Part shown: in pieces, positions 15,889-23,426 of the stretch
Numbering within the stretch: the first letter of the stretch is position 1
Layout: each line of letters starts with the position of its first letter
Made by a program: the position numbers and the translations under genes
The notes under the pieces: generated by a model
Databases searched by the model: none
What the model was told of the DNA's origin: nothing
The model's input: the letters and a program-made list of their open reading frames with translations, nothing else
Assembly: GCA_043744805.1 (NCBI GenBank)
Contig: JAYTTZ010000181.1
Location: 1-24,829, forward strand
Length of the DNA: 24,829 nt
Source: Ga0077536 sp043744805
GTDB taxonomy: Bacteria > Pseudomonadota > Gammaproteobacteria > Ga0077536
Direction: 5' to 3'

Positions 15889-16674
15889 ATGGCAACAGGC
15901 AAGGTGTACCTGGTGGGCGCTGGACCGGGGGATCCGGAACTCCTGACCCTGAAAGCCGCGCGCGTACTCAGCGAAGCCGAAGTGATCCTCGTGGATGATC
16001 TGGTGAATCCGGCAGTGCTCCAGCATGCGCGCCGCGACGCCCGCGTCATTGGCGTGGGTAAGCGCGGTGGCTGTCGCTCGACGCCGCAAGCCCTGATCGA
16101 ACGCCTGATGATCCGCGAAGCCCGCGCAGGCCGCACCGTGGTCCGCCTGAAAGGGGGCGACCCGTCGATGTTCGGTCGTGCCGGCGAAGAACGCGAGGCG
16201 CTGCTCCGCGCCGGCATCGCAGTGGAGACAGTGAGCGGGGTTACCGCTGGCCTGGCTGGCCTGGCGGCCGCCGGGATCCCGGTCACCCATCGCGATTGCG
16301 CACCCGGGGTCATCTTCGTCACGGGCCACACTCAGGCTGCGGGTGGCCCTGACTGGGCGGCGCTGGCTGCGACTGGACTCACGCTGGTCATCTACATGGG
16401 CGTGTCGCGCGCCCGTGAAATTGCCGCCGCGCTGCTGGCGGCCGGCCTGGCGCCGACGCTACCGGTCGCCGTGCTCGGCGCCTGCACCACGCCTGCCGCC
16501 ACGACGCTGCGTCTCGATCTGGCTGCGCTCGCCGCGTTGCCCGGGGACTGCAAACTGCCGCGTCCGGCCTTGCTGGTGGTGGGTGAGGTGGTGGCGCGCG
16601 GTCTGGTCGACGCACTGGATGCAGCATGGCGCTCCCCACGTGAGGGCATCGAGATCACTTCGACGCTGGCCTGA
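15889..16674 (+). CDS. cobA: Uroporphyrinogen-III C-methyltransferase
   Basis: A 261-residue S-adenosylmethionine-dependent enzyme that methylates uroporphyrinogen III at C2 and C7 to give precorrin-2, the branch point to sirohaem and cobalamin. The family motifs are intact: VYLVGAGPGDPELLTLKA (residues ~5-22), VVRLKGGDPSMFGRAGEE (~84-101), VSGVTAGLAGLAAAGIPVTHRD and the late KLPRPALLVVGEVV. Length is typical of the single-domain SUMT. An ideal AGGAGG lies at 15875-15880, 8 nt before the ATG, and overlaps the end of ybiB. In the original operon it would have served sirohaem for nitrite reductase; with nirB broken it may be kept for sulfite reductase or cobalamin. Confidence 0.95.
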   Translation: MATGKVYLVGAGPGDPELLTLKAARVLSEAEVILVDDLVNPAVLQHARRDARVIGVGKRGGCRSTPQALIERLMIREARAGRTVVRLKGGDPSMFGRAGEEREALLRAGIAVETVSGVTAGLAGLAAAGIPVTHRDCAPGVIFVTGHTQAAGGPDWAALAATGLTLVIYMGVSRAREIAAALLAAGLAPTLPVAVLGACTTPAATTLRLDLAALAALPGDCKLPRPALLVVGEVVARGLVDALDAAWRSPREGIEITSTLA

Positions 16675-16695
16675 GATCCGGCGCTACGTACGGCC

Positions 16696-16712
16696 CCCGG
16701 CGCGGCGCCGGG
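16696..16712 (+). terminator. Perfect GC hairpin after cobA
   Basis: CCCGGCG and CGCCGGG pair over a CGG loop 22 nt after the cobA stop, and a wider imperfect inverted repeat of GATCC(C)GGCGC surrounds it. No T-run follows, so it could be a weak or Rho-assisted terminator or simply an mRNA 3'-end structure. Confidence 0.4.
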
Positions 16713-16999
16713 ATCCAGGGCCAGTGGGGTGCCGCTGGGTCCTCTTCGAGCGCTACCCGACGCGCCAACTTCCTGCCCGCCTCAGGTTCCTGCACGTTCT
16801 GAGTCCGCCCGCCATGACGCGCCCGTCCACCCTCCCGCTGCTCGCCGCAGCCGGTGCCGGTGCCGGGATGAGCATTGCCGGCGTGCTGCAATTGATTGCC
16901 GTTGCGCTTGGGTGGTCACCGGCGGCGTCCGGACCTCTCAGCATCCGGGACGCGGCAGGCTCTGCGGTGACGGTGCCGAGCGTGTCGGCGATTAGCGAG
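16713..16999. other. Intergenic DNA with an unrecognised ORF start
   Basis: No gene is recognised. On the plus strand an ATG at 16814 opens a frame beginning MTRPSTLPLLAAAGAGAGM then SIAGVLQLIAVALG, a hydrophobic start resembling a signal or membrane helix. It runs into DNA antisense to the IS630 fragment and so is probably either a gene cut off by the element or chance. It ends at 17266. Confidence 0.4.
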
Positions 17000-17263
17000 T
17001 TCGACGTTTTCCAGCAGGCGCAGGCAGCAGTCGGTATTTCTGGACTCGCCTGCAGCATAGAGGACGGTGCCACGCTGGGCGTCCAATGCACCGGCGAGGT
17101 AGCGCTGGCGATTCTTGCCCGGCGTCGGAATGGCGACCGGGTGATCCCGCTTACACCACCAGGCACCGATGCGGGGGTTGAGGTCGACAGCCGCCTCATC
17201 GCCATAGCGCACGGCCGTCGTCGAACCGCACGACGCAGGCCTGCTAAGCTGCTTTTCATCCGG
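17000..17263 (-). mobile_element. IS630 family transposase fragment
   Basis: Read on the minus strand, about 70-88 residues match the catalytic core of IS630-type DDE transposases: RYGDEAAVDLNPRIGAWW, TPGKNRQRYLAGALDA, GTVLYAAGE and CLRLLENVE. The first catalytic Asp region (YGDE) is present. The later block with the second catalytic Asp (typically VDNYxxH) and the Glu is missing, and the N-terminal helix-turn-helix is missing too. No terminal inverted repeats or TA duplication could be identified, so this is an internal fragment of an old insertion and not a mobile element. Confidence 0.7.
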
Positions 17264-17514
17264 TGACCTCTTCTGACATTGACGAGTGGTGGTAAACCCC
17301 TCGAGCTCAGAATGCCACCCGAGTTCCTTTATCTGATCGATATTCAGGAACAGCTGTTTAGCTTCCGGGCTTGGAGGACACGCTTCCGCCGGCGGGCACC
17401 AGCCCTCGTCGCCCTGCACGGACTGTTTTTTCGGCGCGCTGTCGATTTTCGACGATCTCGTGCATCTACCCCATAGGGCATGCAATCCGCGCCGCCCACC
17501 CACGGAGACCCGTC
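17264..17514. other. Upstream region of the yciI-sigma operon
   Basis: About 250 bp, noticeably less GC-rich than its surroundings in the first third. The minus strand has a short stretch (NIDQIKELGWHSELEGF, about 17290-17345) that faintly recalls sugar-epimerase C-termini, too weak to call. The last ~80 bp contain the candidate promoter for the downstream operon. Confidence 0.4.
17440..17466 (+). promoter_or_regulatory. Candidate ECF42-type promoter
   Basis: TGTCGA at 17440-17445 matches the -35 motif that I recall being reported for ECF42 sigma factors. It lies 69 bp before the yciI-like gene of an ECF42-like operon, and a CATC at 17463-17466 lies 17 nt downstream, near where the -10 should be. 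The -35 overlaps a perfect inverted repeat, GTCGA-TTT-TCGAC (17441-17453). TGTCGA occurs by chance elsewhere in the window, so support is modest. Confidence 0.35.
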
Positions 17515-17886
17515 ATGGAATACATGCTCATCTACAAAGAACCACAGTCCACTTTCGACCTGCGGAACAACCCGGCCGAAGCCCCCGCCTATTGGGGCGC
17601 CTGGGGCGCCTACATCGGCGCCATGGTCGGCGCCGGCGTGACCCGCGGCGGCAATGCCCTGCAGGACCCGCACACCGCAACGATGGTCACCGTGAAGGAC
17701 GGCCAGCGGCAGGTGCAGGACGGCCCGTATGCCGACACCCGCGAGCATCTTGGCGGTTACATGATCCTCGACGTGCCCTCCCTGGACGAAGCCCTTGAGT
17801 GGGCCGCGAAAGCACCGTGCTGTGCGACGGGCGGAAATTGCGAAATCCGTCCCGTACTGCCCGCACCCGGCAAGGCGAAGGACTGA
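17515..17886 (+). CDS. YciI/DGPF-domain protein
   Basis: A 123-residue single-domain protein of the YCII-related family (ferredoxin-like fold, cytoplasmic). It opens with MEYMLIYKEP and carries the family motif DGPYADTREHLGGY at 69-82, here with Tyr in the fourth position of DGPF. Residues 102-109 add CCATGGNC, a small cysteine-rich turn. The ATG at 17515 has GGAGA at a good distance. Such DGPF proteins are the characteristic genomic neighbours of ECF42 sigma factors, and the following gene encodes one, overlapping by 1 nt. The biochemical role is not established for this group. Confidence 0.9.
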   Translation: MEYMLIYKEPQSTFDLRNNPAEAPAYWGAWGAYIGAMVGAGVTRGGNALQDPHTATMVTVKDGQRQVQDGPYADTREHLGGYMILDVPSLDEALEWAAKAPCCATGGNCEIRPVLPAPGKAKD

Positions 17887-19130
17887 TGCCTGCGGGTGGC
17901 GCGTCCCTACATTCGGTACACCACGAAGCCGAGCGCGCCGCCCGTGAATCCTACGGCCGGTTGCTTGCGTGGCTGGGCTGGCAGTGGCGCGATCTCGCGG
18001 CGGCGGAAGACGCCCTGGGGGATGCCTTGCTCGCGGCCCTCGAGACCTGGCCGCGCGACGGGATCCCGGCAGCGCCGGTCGCCTGGTTGCTGAGCGTGGC
18101 CAAGCGCCAGCTGTTGCAGGTCGCGCGCCGCACACGGCTGGCGCAGGCGCCTTCCCTACAGGCCGTACTCGAGGCGCCCCTCACGGCGACACCGCCGCCG
18201 GAAATTCCTGATGTGCGCCTCAAACTCCTGTTCGTCTGCGCCCATCCGGCACTCGATTCCCGGATCCATGCCCCGCTGATGCTGCAGACGGTGCTTGGCC
18301 TCGAAGCAAAGTCGATAGCGCAGGCCTTCATGCTGGCGCCGTCCACCATGGCCCAGCGGCTGGTGCGTGCGAAAGCCAAGATCCGCGATGCGGGCATTCG
18401 CTTCGAGGAACCCGAACTGCGCGAACTGCCGGCACGGCTCAGCGCGGTTCTGGAAGGCGTTTATGGCGCCTACACGATAGGCTCAAACCTGAGCGCACCG
18501 CTGGCACACTGCACTGACGACGCGCCAAGTCCAGCGCTGACCGGGGAGGCGATTTACCTTGCCCGGATCCTCGCGCAACTCCAGGCGGACAGCCCCGAAG
18601 CGCTGGCCTTGCTTGCACTCATGCTCTACTGCGAGGCCCGACGCGGCGCGCAGTTCGACGCGGACGGGCGCTTCGTCGCGTTGCTGGACCAGGACACCCA
18701 GCGCTGGGATCGCGCCCTGATTGGCGAGGCCGAAGCGCTGCTGCTGCAGGCCTCGCGCCTGCGCTCACCGGGCCCCTTCCAGATCGAGGCGGCCATCCAG
18801 TCCGCACACTGCCAGCGCGCCTTTACCGGCCACACGCCGTGGTCGGCGATTGCCTCACTCTATCGGGTACTGACCGTGAGTTTTCCAAGCACCGGGGCGC
18901 GCATCGGCGCAGCCGTCGCGCTGGCGGAGTCCGGGGCCGTGGAGGCAGGGCTCGCAGTCCTGCGCGGTATTCCCGCGCCCGAAGTGGACCAGCACCAGTC
19001 CTACTGGGTGGCCCTGGCCCATCTGCAGGCGCTGGTCGGTGAGTCTGCGCGAGCGCGGGAATCGATGGCGCGCGCCCTCGCCCTCACGACCGACGAACGC
19101 ATCCGCGCCCACCTCCAGCGACAGCAATAA
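17886..19130 (+). CDS. ECF42-like RNA polymerase sigma factor with C-terminal TPR-like extension
   Basis: A 414-residue sigma-70 family ECF factor. Region 2 spans ~20-83 (LGDALLAALETWP, PVAWLLSVAKRQLLQVARR). Region 4 spans ~112-172, with the hallmark DVRLKLLFVCAHPALD and STMAQRLVRAKAKIRDAGI. The remaining 240 residues form a helical, TPR-like domain that in ECF41/ECF42-type sigma factors takes the place of an anti-sigma factor. Many relatives have LIFTCCHPAL; here the second Cys is Ala. The ATG at 17886 shares a nucleotide with the yciI-like stop and has GAAGGA upstream. The longer frame from 17799 overlaps that gene and is rejected. It probably drives its own operon. The inducing signal is unknown. 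Confidence 0.9.
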   Translation: MPAGGASLHSVHHEAERAARESYGRLLAWLGWQWRDLAAAEDALGDALLAALETWPRDGIPAAPVAWLLSVAKRQLLQVARRTRLAQAPSLQAVLEAPLTATPPPEIPDVRLKLLFVCAHPALDSRIHAPLMLQTVLGLEAKSIAQAFMLAPSTMAQRLVRAKAKIRDAGIRFEEPELRELPARLSAVLEGVYGAYTIGSNLSAPLAHCTDDAPSPALTGEAIYLARILAQLQADSPEALALLALMLYCEARRGAQFDADGRFVALLDQDTQRWDRALIGEAEALLLQASRLRSPGPFQIEAAIQSAHCQRAFTGHTPWSAIASLYRVLTVSFPSTGARIGAAVALAESGAVEAGLAVLRGIPAPEVDQHQSYWVALAHLQALVGESARARESMARALALTTDERIRAHLQRQQ

Positions 19131-19185
19131 AGCCGCAGGATCAGCGCGCGAACCGCTGCTGCGCCCGGCAGCGGACACTGCAGCC

Positions 19186-19431
19186 TCAGGGCCGCTGCCT
19201 GTCGACCTGCGCATCAGGTCCCGCGTCCAGGTGGCGCGGCAGGGTGTCGGCTGTTTTAAACCAGCCGATCTTGCCCTGCACTCAGAGGGGGTACTCCGGC
19301 GTTACGCGCCCGGGTTCGTCGAGGCTTGCCAGCGTAACGTCCACCAAATGGCCCGCCACGTGCACCCTGAAAAACAATGGGGTGCCGCAAGCCCGGCAGA
19401 ACTCGCGGGTGGCCGCAGGGCTCGAATCCAT
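19186..19431 (-). pseudogene. GFA-domain protein, truncated and with internal TGA
   Basis: Minus-strand remnant of a glutathione-dependent formaldehyde-activating-like (GFA/CENP-V) protein. MDSSPAATREFCRACGTPLFFR (from 19431) holds one zinc-ligand pair, Cys-x2-Cys, and DVTLASLDEP follows. The frame hits TGA at 19282-19284 inside the expected EYxLWVQxKIGWF motif: it reads EYPL-stop-VQGKIGWFKTADTLPRH and then continues open to a natural stop at 19186. The stop stands where the family has Trp, so TGG to TGA is the likely change. The first half of the domain, with the CxCGAVRY and CHCxxC zinc motifs, is not found upstream. The gene is therefore damaged twice. Confidence 0.75.
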
Positions 19432-19579
19432 GGATCGCCCCTCGCTTGTTGCGGTCACGACCAGGCCGTGTCCGCCGCCAGCAAGACCTTTCATTCCGGC
19501 GCGGCTTGCGGCACGGTCCCGGTAGCCTGATCCCTCACTGCGCGGCCTCCCCGGCGGCCGTTCCAAGGAGCAACCCGTC

Positions 19580-21079
19580 TTGCACAAACACCACACCACG
19601 CCTCGCCTGATTGGACTCCTGCTCTGGGTCGTGCTCGGCGTTGTCCGACCGGTATCCGCGCCTGCAGCCGCACCGGACAAGACGACCGGTAGCGCACTGG
19701 CCGCCTGCCCACGCGCCGCAGGCCTGGCGAGCGCGGAAATCCAGCGCGAAGCCGTGTGCCTGCTCCAACAGTACACGCAGATCGATACCACCAACCCGCC
19801 AGGCAACGAACTTGCCACGGCCCGCTTCCTGGCCGGCCTGCTCAAACGCGAGGGCATCGAGTCCCGCCTCTTCGAATCCGCGCCCGGCCGGGCCAACCTG
19901 TATGCCCGCCTCAAAGGCGATGGGAGCCAGAAGGCGCTGATGCTGGTCCATCACATGGACGTCGTCCCCGCCAATGCCGCGGAATGGACTGCAGCGCCGT
20001 TCGGCGGCGAACTTCGCGACGGTTACCTGTGGGGACGCGGCACCCTCGACAACAAGGGCCCCGGGATCATGGAGTTCCTGTCCTTCGTGATGCTCAAGCG
20101 CAGGCACGTCCCGCTGGCGCGCGACGTCGTGCTGCTGGCGGTGGCCGACGAGGAACAGGGCGGTGGCAAGGGCGCGCGCTACATGGCGAGCGAGCATGCC
20201 GATCTCCTGGCGGACGTGGAATTTGCCCTGAACGAAGGCGGTGCGATCCTCGCCCTGGACGACAAGCACCAGCTGAATGCGGTCGAATTCGCCCAGAAAG
20301 TCCCGCTGTGGCTCAAGCTCACGGCCACGGGACCTGCCGGCCACGCGTCCCTGCCCCGGCACGCAGCCGCCACCCATCGCCTGGTGCGCGCCCTCGAGCG
20401 ACTCGACCGTTACGAATTTCCCGTGGAGGTGGTGCCCGCCGTGCAGACGGTGTTCAGCGCGCGCGCGAAGGCCCTGCCGGCGGACCAGCAGGCGGCCTAC
20501 CAGAATCTCGCGGCAGCGCTGGAAAAGGAGCCCTTCCGCAAGGACTTCCTGGCCGACCCGCATCGGGCCGTCATGGTCAGGAACAGCCTGGCCATCACAA
20601 TGCTCACCGGCAGCCAGAAGGAAAACGTCTACCCGGCCGAGGCGAGCGCCGTACTGGATCTGCGCCTGCTGCCCGGCCAGGACCCCACCGCCGTGGTCGC
20701 GGAAATCAAGCGCGTGATGGAGGAGCCGGACGTCAGGGTAGAGATCCTGCTGTCCTCCACCGCACACGCGGCACCCCTGGATACCGCGCTCTACAAGGCC
20801 ATCGAGGCGCTGGTGGAGGCACACCAGCCGGGCGCGGTGGTGACGCCCAATTTCATCGCGGGATTCACCGACTGCAATACCTTCCGCGCCATCGGCATCA
20901 CCTGCTACGGCTTCATGCCGCTCCGCCTGCCGCTGGCCGAAATCGAGCGCATCCACGGCCGCGACGAGCGCATCAATGTCGAGGATTTCGTGCTCGGCAC
21001 CTTGCGACTGCACGAACTGGTAGGCGCACTCGCCGCAAGATCTGCCCAGGCAGCGGCAGCCCTGCCGGCGCCCCGCTGA
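19580..21079 (+). CDS. Exported M20 family zinc metallopeptidase
   Basis: A 499-residue M20/M25/M40 hydrolase with an N-terminal Sec signal (basic MHKHHTTPRL, hydrophobic LLLWVVLGVV, Ala-rich cleavage region near 28-31), so periplasmic or secreted. Metal and catalytic motifs are intact: MLVHHMDVVP (His125, Asp127), GRGTLDNKGPG (Asp157, bridging ligand), ADEEQGGGKGA (Glu191 general base, Glu192 ligand), GPAGHASLP in the lid domain, and the late ligand His in ERIHGRDERI. Length suits the carboxypeptidase/aminoacylase members of the family. The start is TTG at 19580, with AAGGAG 9 nt upstream; no better ATG precedes the signal peptide. It converges on ridA with a 6-nt gap. Confidence 0.9.
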   Translation: MHKHHTTPRLIGLLLWVVLGVVRPVSAPAAAPDKTTGSALAACPRAAGLASAEIQREAVCLLQQYTQIDTTNPPGNELATARFLAGLLKREGIESRLFESAPGRANLYARLKGDGSQKALMLVHHMDVVPANAAEWTAAPFGGELRDGYLWGRGTLDNKGPGIMEFLSFVMLKRRHVPLARDVVLLAVADEEQGGGKGARYMASEHADLLADVEFALNEGGAILALDDKHQLNAVEFAQKVPLWLKLTATGPAGHASLPRHAAATHRLVRALERLDRYEFPVEVVPAVQTVFSARAKALPADQQAAYQNLAAALEKEPFRKDFLADPHRAVMVRNSLAITMLTGSQKENVYPAEASAVLDLRLLPGQDPTAVVAEIKRVMEEPDVRVEILLSSTAHAAPLDTALYKAIEALVEAHQPGAVVTPNFIAGFTDCNTFRAIGITCYGFMPLRLPLAEIERIHGRDERINVEDFVLGTLRLHELVGALAARSAQAAAALPAPR

Positions 21080-21091
21080 ATTGAGTCAGCG
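21074..21091. terminator. Hairpin spanning two convergent stop codons
   Basis: CGCTGA (21074-21079) and TCAGCG (21086-21091) pair across ATTGAG. The TGA of the M20 peptidase and the TGA of the minus-strand ridA gene each form part of one arm. A 6-bp stem without T-runs is weak, but its position suggests use as a shared 3'-end structure. Confidence 0.3.
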
Positions 21092-21607
21092 CGGCTTCAC
21101 CGCGATGACTTCAATTTCGACCAAGGTCCCTGGTAGCACCAGCGCCGCCACTTGCACGGCGCTACGCGCGGGCTTGTTGGGCTGTTCCGGCGTACCGAAG
21201 AACTTGCCGTAGCTTTGCATCAGGCCGGCAAAATCCACTTTATTTCCATTAGCGGGATCACCCACCATGAAGACCGTCATCTTCACGATATCGCCGAGCC
21301 CCAGGCCGAGCCGCGCCAGGCTCGCCTTGATGGCCGTGATGACGCTAGTCGTCTGGGTTTCCATGTCACCGTAGGCCGCGACACTCCCCTTGGGCGCCGA
21401 CTTGTCTGCGACTGACGGCAGCGCACCACTCACATACACACTGTCCAGATCCCCACGCACCGTCACCGCGGCGGAAATGGGAAACGGATTACCGTCCGGC
21501 AGCGGCGTCCGCACCACGTCGTCGGACGCCATGCAGGTGCCGGTGACAACGGCCAGGGCCAGGCCAAGTGCCAGTGCCCGCGTCGGAAGTACCGGGAGTT
21601 TGCGCAT
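21086..21607 (-). CDS. Exported RidA family imine/enamine deaminase
   Basis: A 173-residue Rid/YjgF-family protein with an N-terminal Sec signal (KLPVLPTRALALGLALAVVTG, cleavage near residue 27), which is unusual because classic RidA is cytoplasmic. The mature part has the full fold and active site: VYVSGALP, DIVKMTVFMVG, and PARSAVQVAALV in which Arg148 matches the catalytic Arg105 of E. coli RidA, followed by VEIEVIAVK. RidA proteins hydrolyse reactive imines/enamines formed by amino-acid-metabolising enzymes. It starts 24 bp after the stop of the flavin amine oxidase gene, with AGAGGAA before its ATG, so the two are probably co-transcribed and act in the same compartment. Confidence 0.92.
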   Translation of the reverse strand: MRKLPVLPTRALALGLALAVVTGTCMASDDVVRTPLPDGNPFPISAAVTVRGDLDSVYVSGALPSVADKSAPKGSVAAYGDMETQTTSVITAIKASLARLGLGLGDIVKMTVFMVGDPANGNKVDFAGLMQSYGKFFGTPEQPNKPARSAVQVAALVLPGTLVEIEVIAVKPR

Positions 21608-21631
21608 TTCGATTCCTCTTGCAGGTTGATT

Positions 21632-23197
21632 TCAGGCGGCGCTGGTCTGCGCCGCCCGTTGGCTGATCATCTCCACCACGCGTTGCGCCGACAGCACGGC
21701 GCCTTCCTGCCAACCCGGGATCTGGCTCAGGTTCGCGCTCGCGAAATACAGCGGGCCGTCCGGCTGGTTGAGGAGCGTGTAGTCCGCGATGTCGTTGCCG
21801 TCCGGCTCGTCCCAGGGCTTGACCCAGGGGCCGAGGCTGTAGGGCACCTGCGCCCACGTCACGTTCACGCCGTGCGACAGCAAGGGCGAGCAACCCGGAT
21901 GCACGCGCTCGATGGCCTCGCTGGCGGCAGCGATGCGCTGGGCCAGCGGCTTCTCGCCAAGGCGCGCTGCAGCCAGGCCATTGGCATAAGCGCCGAGCAC
22001 GATGCCACGCGGCGACTGGAAGCCGTGGCTGGGATACCAGACGAGGCCGGTATCGCCCTTCACGTAGGAAATCCCGCCGTAGATTTGCTGTTCTTCCCAG
22101 AACCGCGGCGCCTCGAACGCCACCTTGAGGGAGTGGTCGTACTTGACGCGCGCGATGGCGGACTTCACGTCCGGGGAAAAATCTCCCTCGATGCCGGCCA
22201 GGACGCTGAATGGCAGGGTGCAGATGACGTAGTCGGCGTCGAGGCTGGCGGTGTCGCCTTTGCGGGGATCTCGATGGTGCACCGTGACGCCGCGCGCGCT
22301 GCGCTTGATGGCCAGCACTTCGCGTCCACGCCGGATGCGCTTGCCCAGCCTCGATTCAAACGCCAGGGGGATCCGGTCCATGCCACCCACGGGTTGCATC
22401 ATGGTGGCATGCCAGTCCACGAATTCATCGAACAGGATGGCAATCCAGAGATCCGCATCGAGAAGCTCGTGCATCGACAGCGCCGGGAACGGCACGCCCT
22501 TGCGATCAAAGGCACCCGGTGTCACCTGGTAACCGGCGCGCGTCGAACCCGCGTAGGCACCGTCCTTGTCGAGATCCCCATACAGGCGCAGGAACGCCAC
22601 CATGCGGTCGCGATCGTCCGGCGTAAGCTGGTCGTCGAGCCGGCCGCGGTTGATGGCCTTGGTGAGGAGTTCACTGAGGTGGCCGCGTGAGTCTCCCATG
22701 GCCTGGCTGACCCGGAACGGCTGTCCACCGTGGATCTTGTCGCTGCGCATGAAGGCGCTGCGGCTCATGTTCACTTCGGTTTCGAGCGCCACGCCGAACT
22801 GCTTGCAGTACGCGAGGACGGCGTGGTGGTGGCTGGGGAGGCGCGCAGGCCCCGCGTTGAAATACTGCCCTTCCGAGAACGCGCACTGCTGCACGCTGCC
22901 ATCGGTCATCTCGATGCGGGTGCCGTTACGCACGGTCCAGTTCCTGCCGCCACTGCGATCCCGCGCTTCCAGTACGGTGACGTCGTAGCCCGCCTGGCTG
23001 AGTTCCCAGGCGCTGACCAGGCCGGCGATGCCCGCACCCAGGACGAGGACGCGGGTCCGCGCATCGCCACGGGCGACACGCAGCAGTGCGGGCTGGGTGG
23101 ATTCGCCGGTCATGCCGAGGGCGCGCATCGACGCGTAGGCCGCACCAACGCCGCCAACCTGGGCCAGCCGCTCGAAGAATTGCCGACGAGTCGTCAT
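21632..23197 (-). CDS. Tat-exported flavin monoamine/L-amino-acid oxidase
   Basis: A 521-residue FAD-dependent amine oxidase. TRRQFFERL at residues 3-11 followed by a hydrophobic, Ala/Gly-rich stretch is a twin-arginine signal, so the folded flavoprotein is exported to the periplasm. The dinucleotide-binding motif VLVLGAGIAGLVSAWEL (from ~50) ends at Glu78 in VLEARDRSGGR. Further family blocks are the PARLPSHHHAVLAYC segment, VGGMDRIPLAF, and the C-terminal QIPGWQEGAVLSAQR. The FAD-contacting FAG(D/E) is FASA here, an unusual substitution. The ATG at 23197 places the Tat motif at the start; the frame is open to 23299 without similarity. It would oxidise an amine or amino acid to an imine and H2O2. 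The substrate is not predictable. Confidence 0.9.
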   Translation of the reverse strand: MTTRRQFFERLAQVGGVGAAYASMRALGMTGESTQPALLRVARGDARTRVLVLGAGIAGLVSAWELSQAGYDVTVLEARDRSGGRNWTVRNGTRIEMTDGSVQQCAFSEGQYFNAGPARLPSHHHAVLAYCKQFGVALETEVNMSRSAFMRSDKIHGGQPFRVSQAMGDSRGHLSELLTKAINRGRLDDQLTPDDRDRMVAFLRLYGDLDKDGAYAGSTRAGYQVTPGAFDRKGVPFPALSMHELLDADLWIAILFDEFVDWHATMMQPVGGMDRIPLAFESRLGKRIRRGREVLAIKRSARGVTVHHRDPRKGDTASLDADYVICTLPFSVLAGIEGDFSPDVKSAIARVKYDHSLKVAFEAPRFWEEQQIYGGISYVKGDTGLVWYPSHGFQSPRGIVLGAYANGLAAARLGEKPLAQRIAAASEAIERVHPGCSPLLSHGVNVTWAQVPYSLGPWVKPWDEPDGNDIADYTLLNQPDGPLYFASANLSQIPGWQEGAVLSAQRVVEMISQRAAQTSAA

Positions 23198-23426
23198 GTG
23201 AAGTGCCTTGCCGTCTGACCCTGGAGTGGGTCCGAGGATGGCAAGCTTCACCCCCTGCTGTCCACGCCGGGCTGTCGTGCGCCCGGGATCCGCTGACAAC
23301 GAAAGACTCTCTGCCGGACCGAGGCATCGCCGGCCCTCACCGGTAGCAGAGGTGGGCGCGCTTGCCTGCTGGGGTGGCAGTCACTGCCCGGCGCGGTCGG
23401 CTCACGACCAGGCAAGGGCAGCAACC

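Noticed and set aside
19282..19284. TGA as a recoded (Trp or Sec) codon in the GFA gene
   Set aside because: TGA is the normal stop of many genes here, no SECIS-like element is evident, and the gene also lacks its N-terminal half, so nonsense mutation is simpler.
19535..21013. 492-codon minus-strand ORF over the M20 peptidase
   Set aside because: Shadow of a gene with intact metal-binding motifs.
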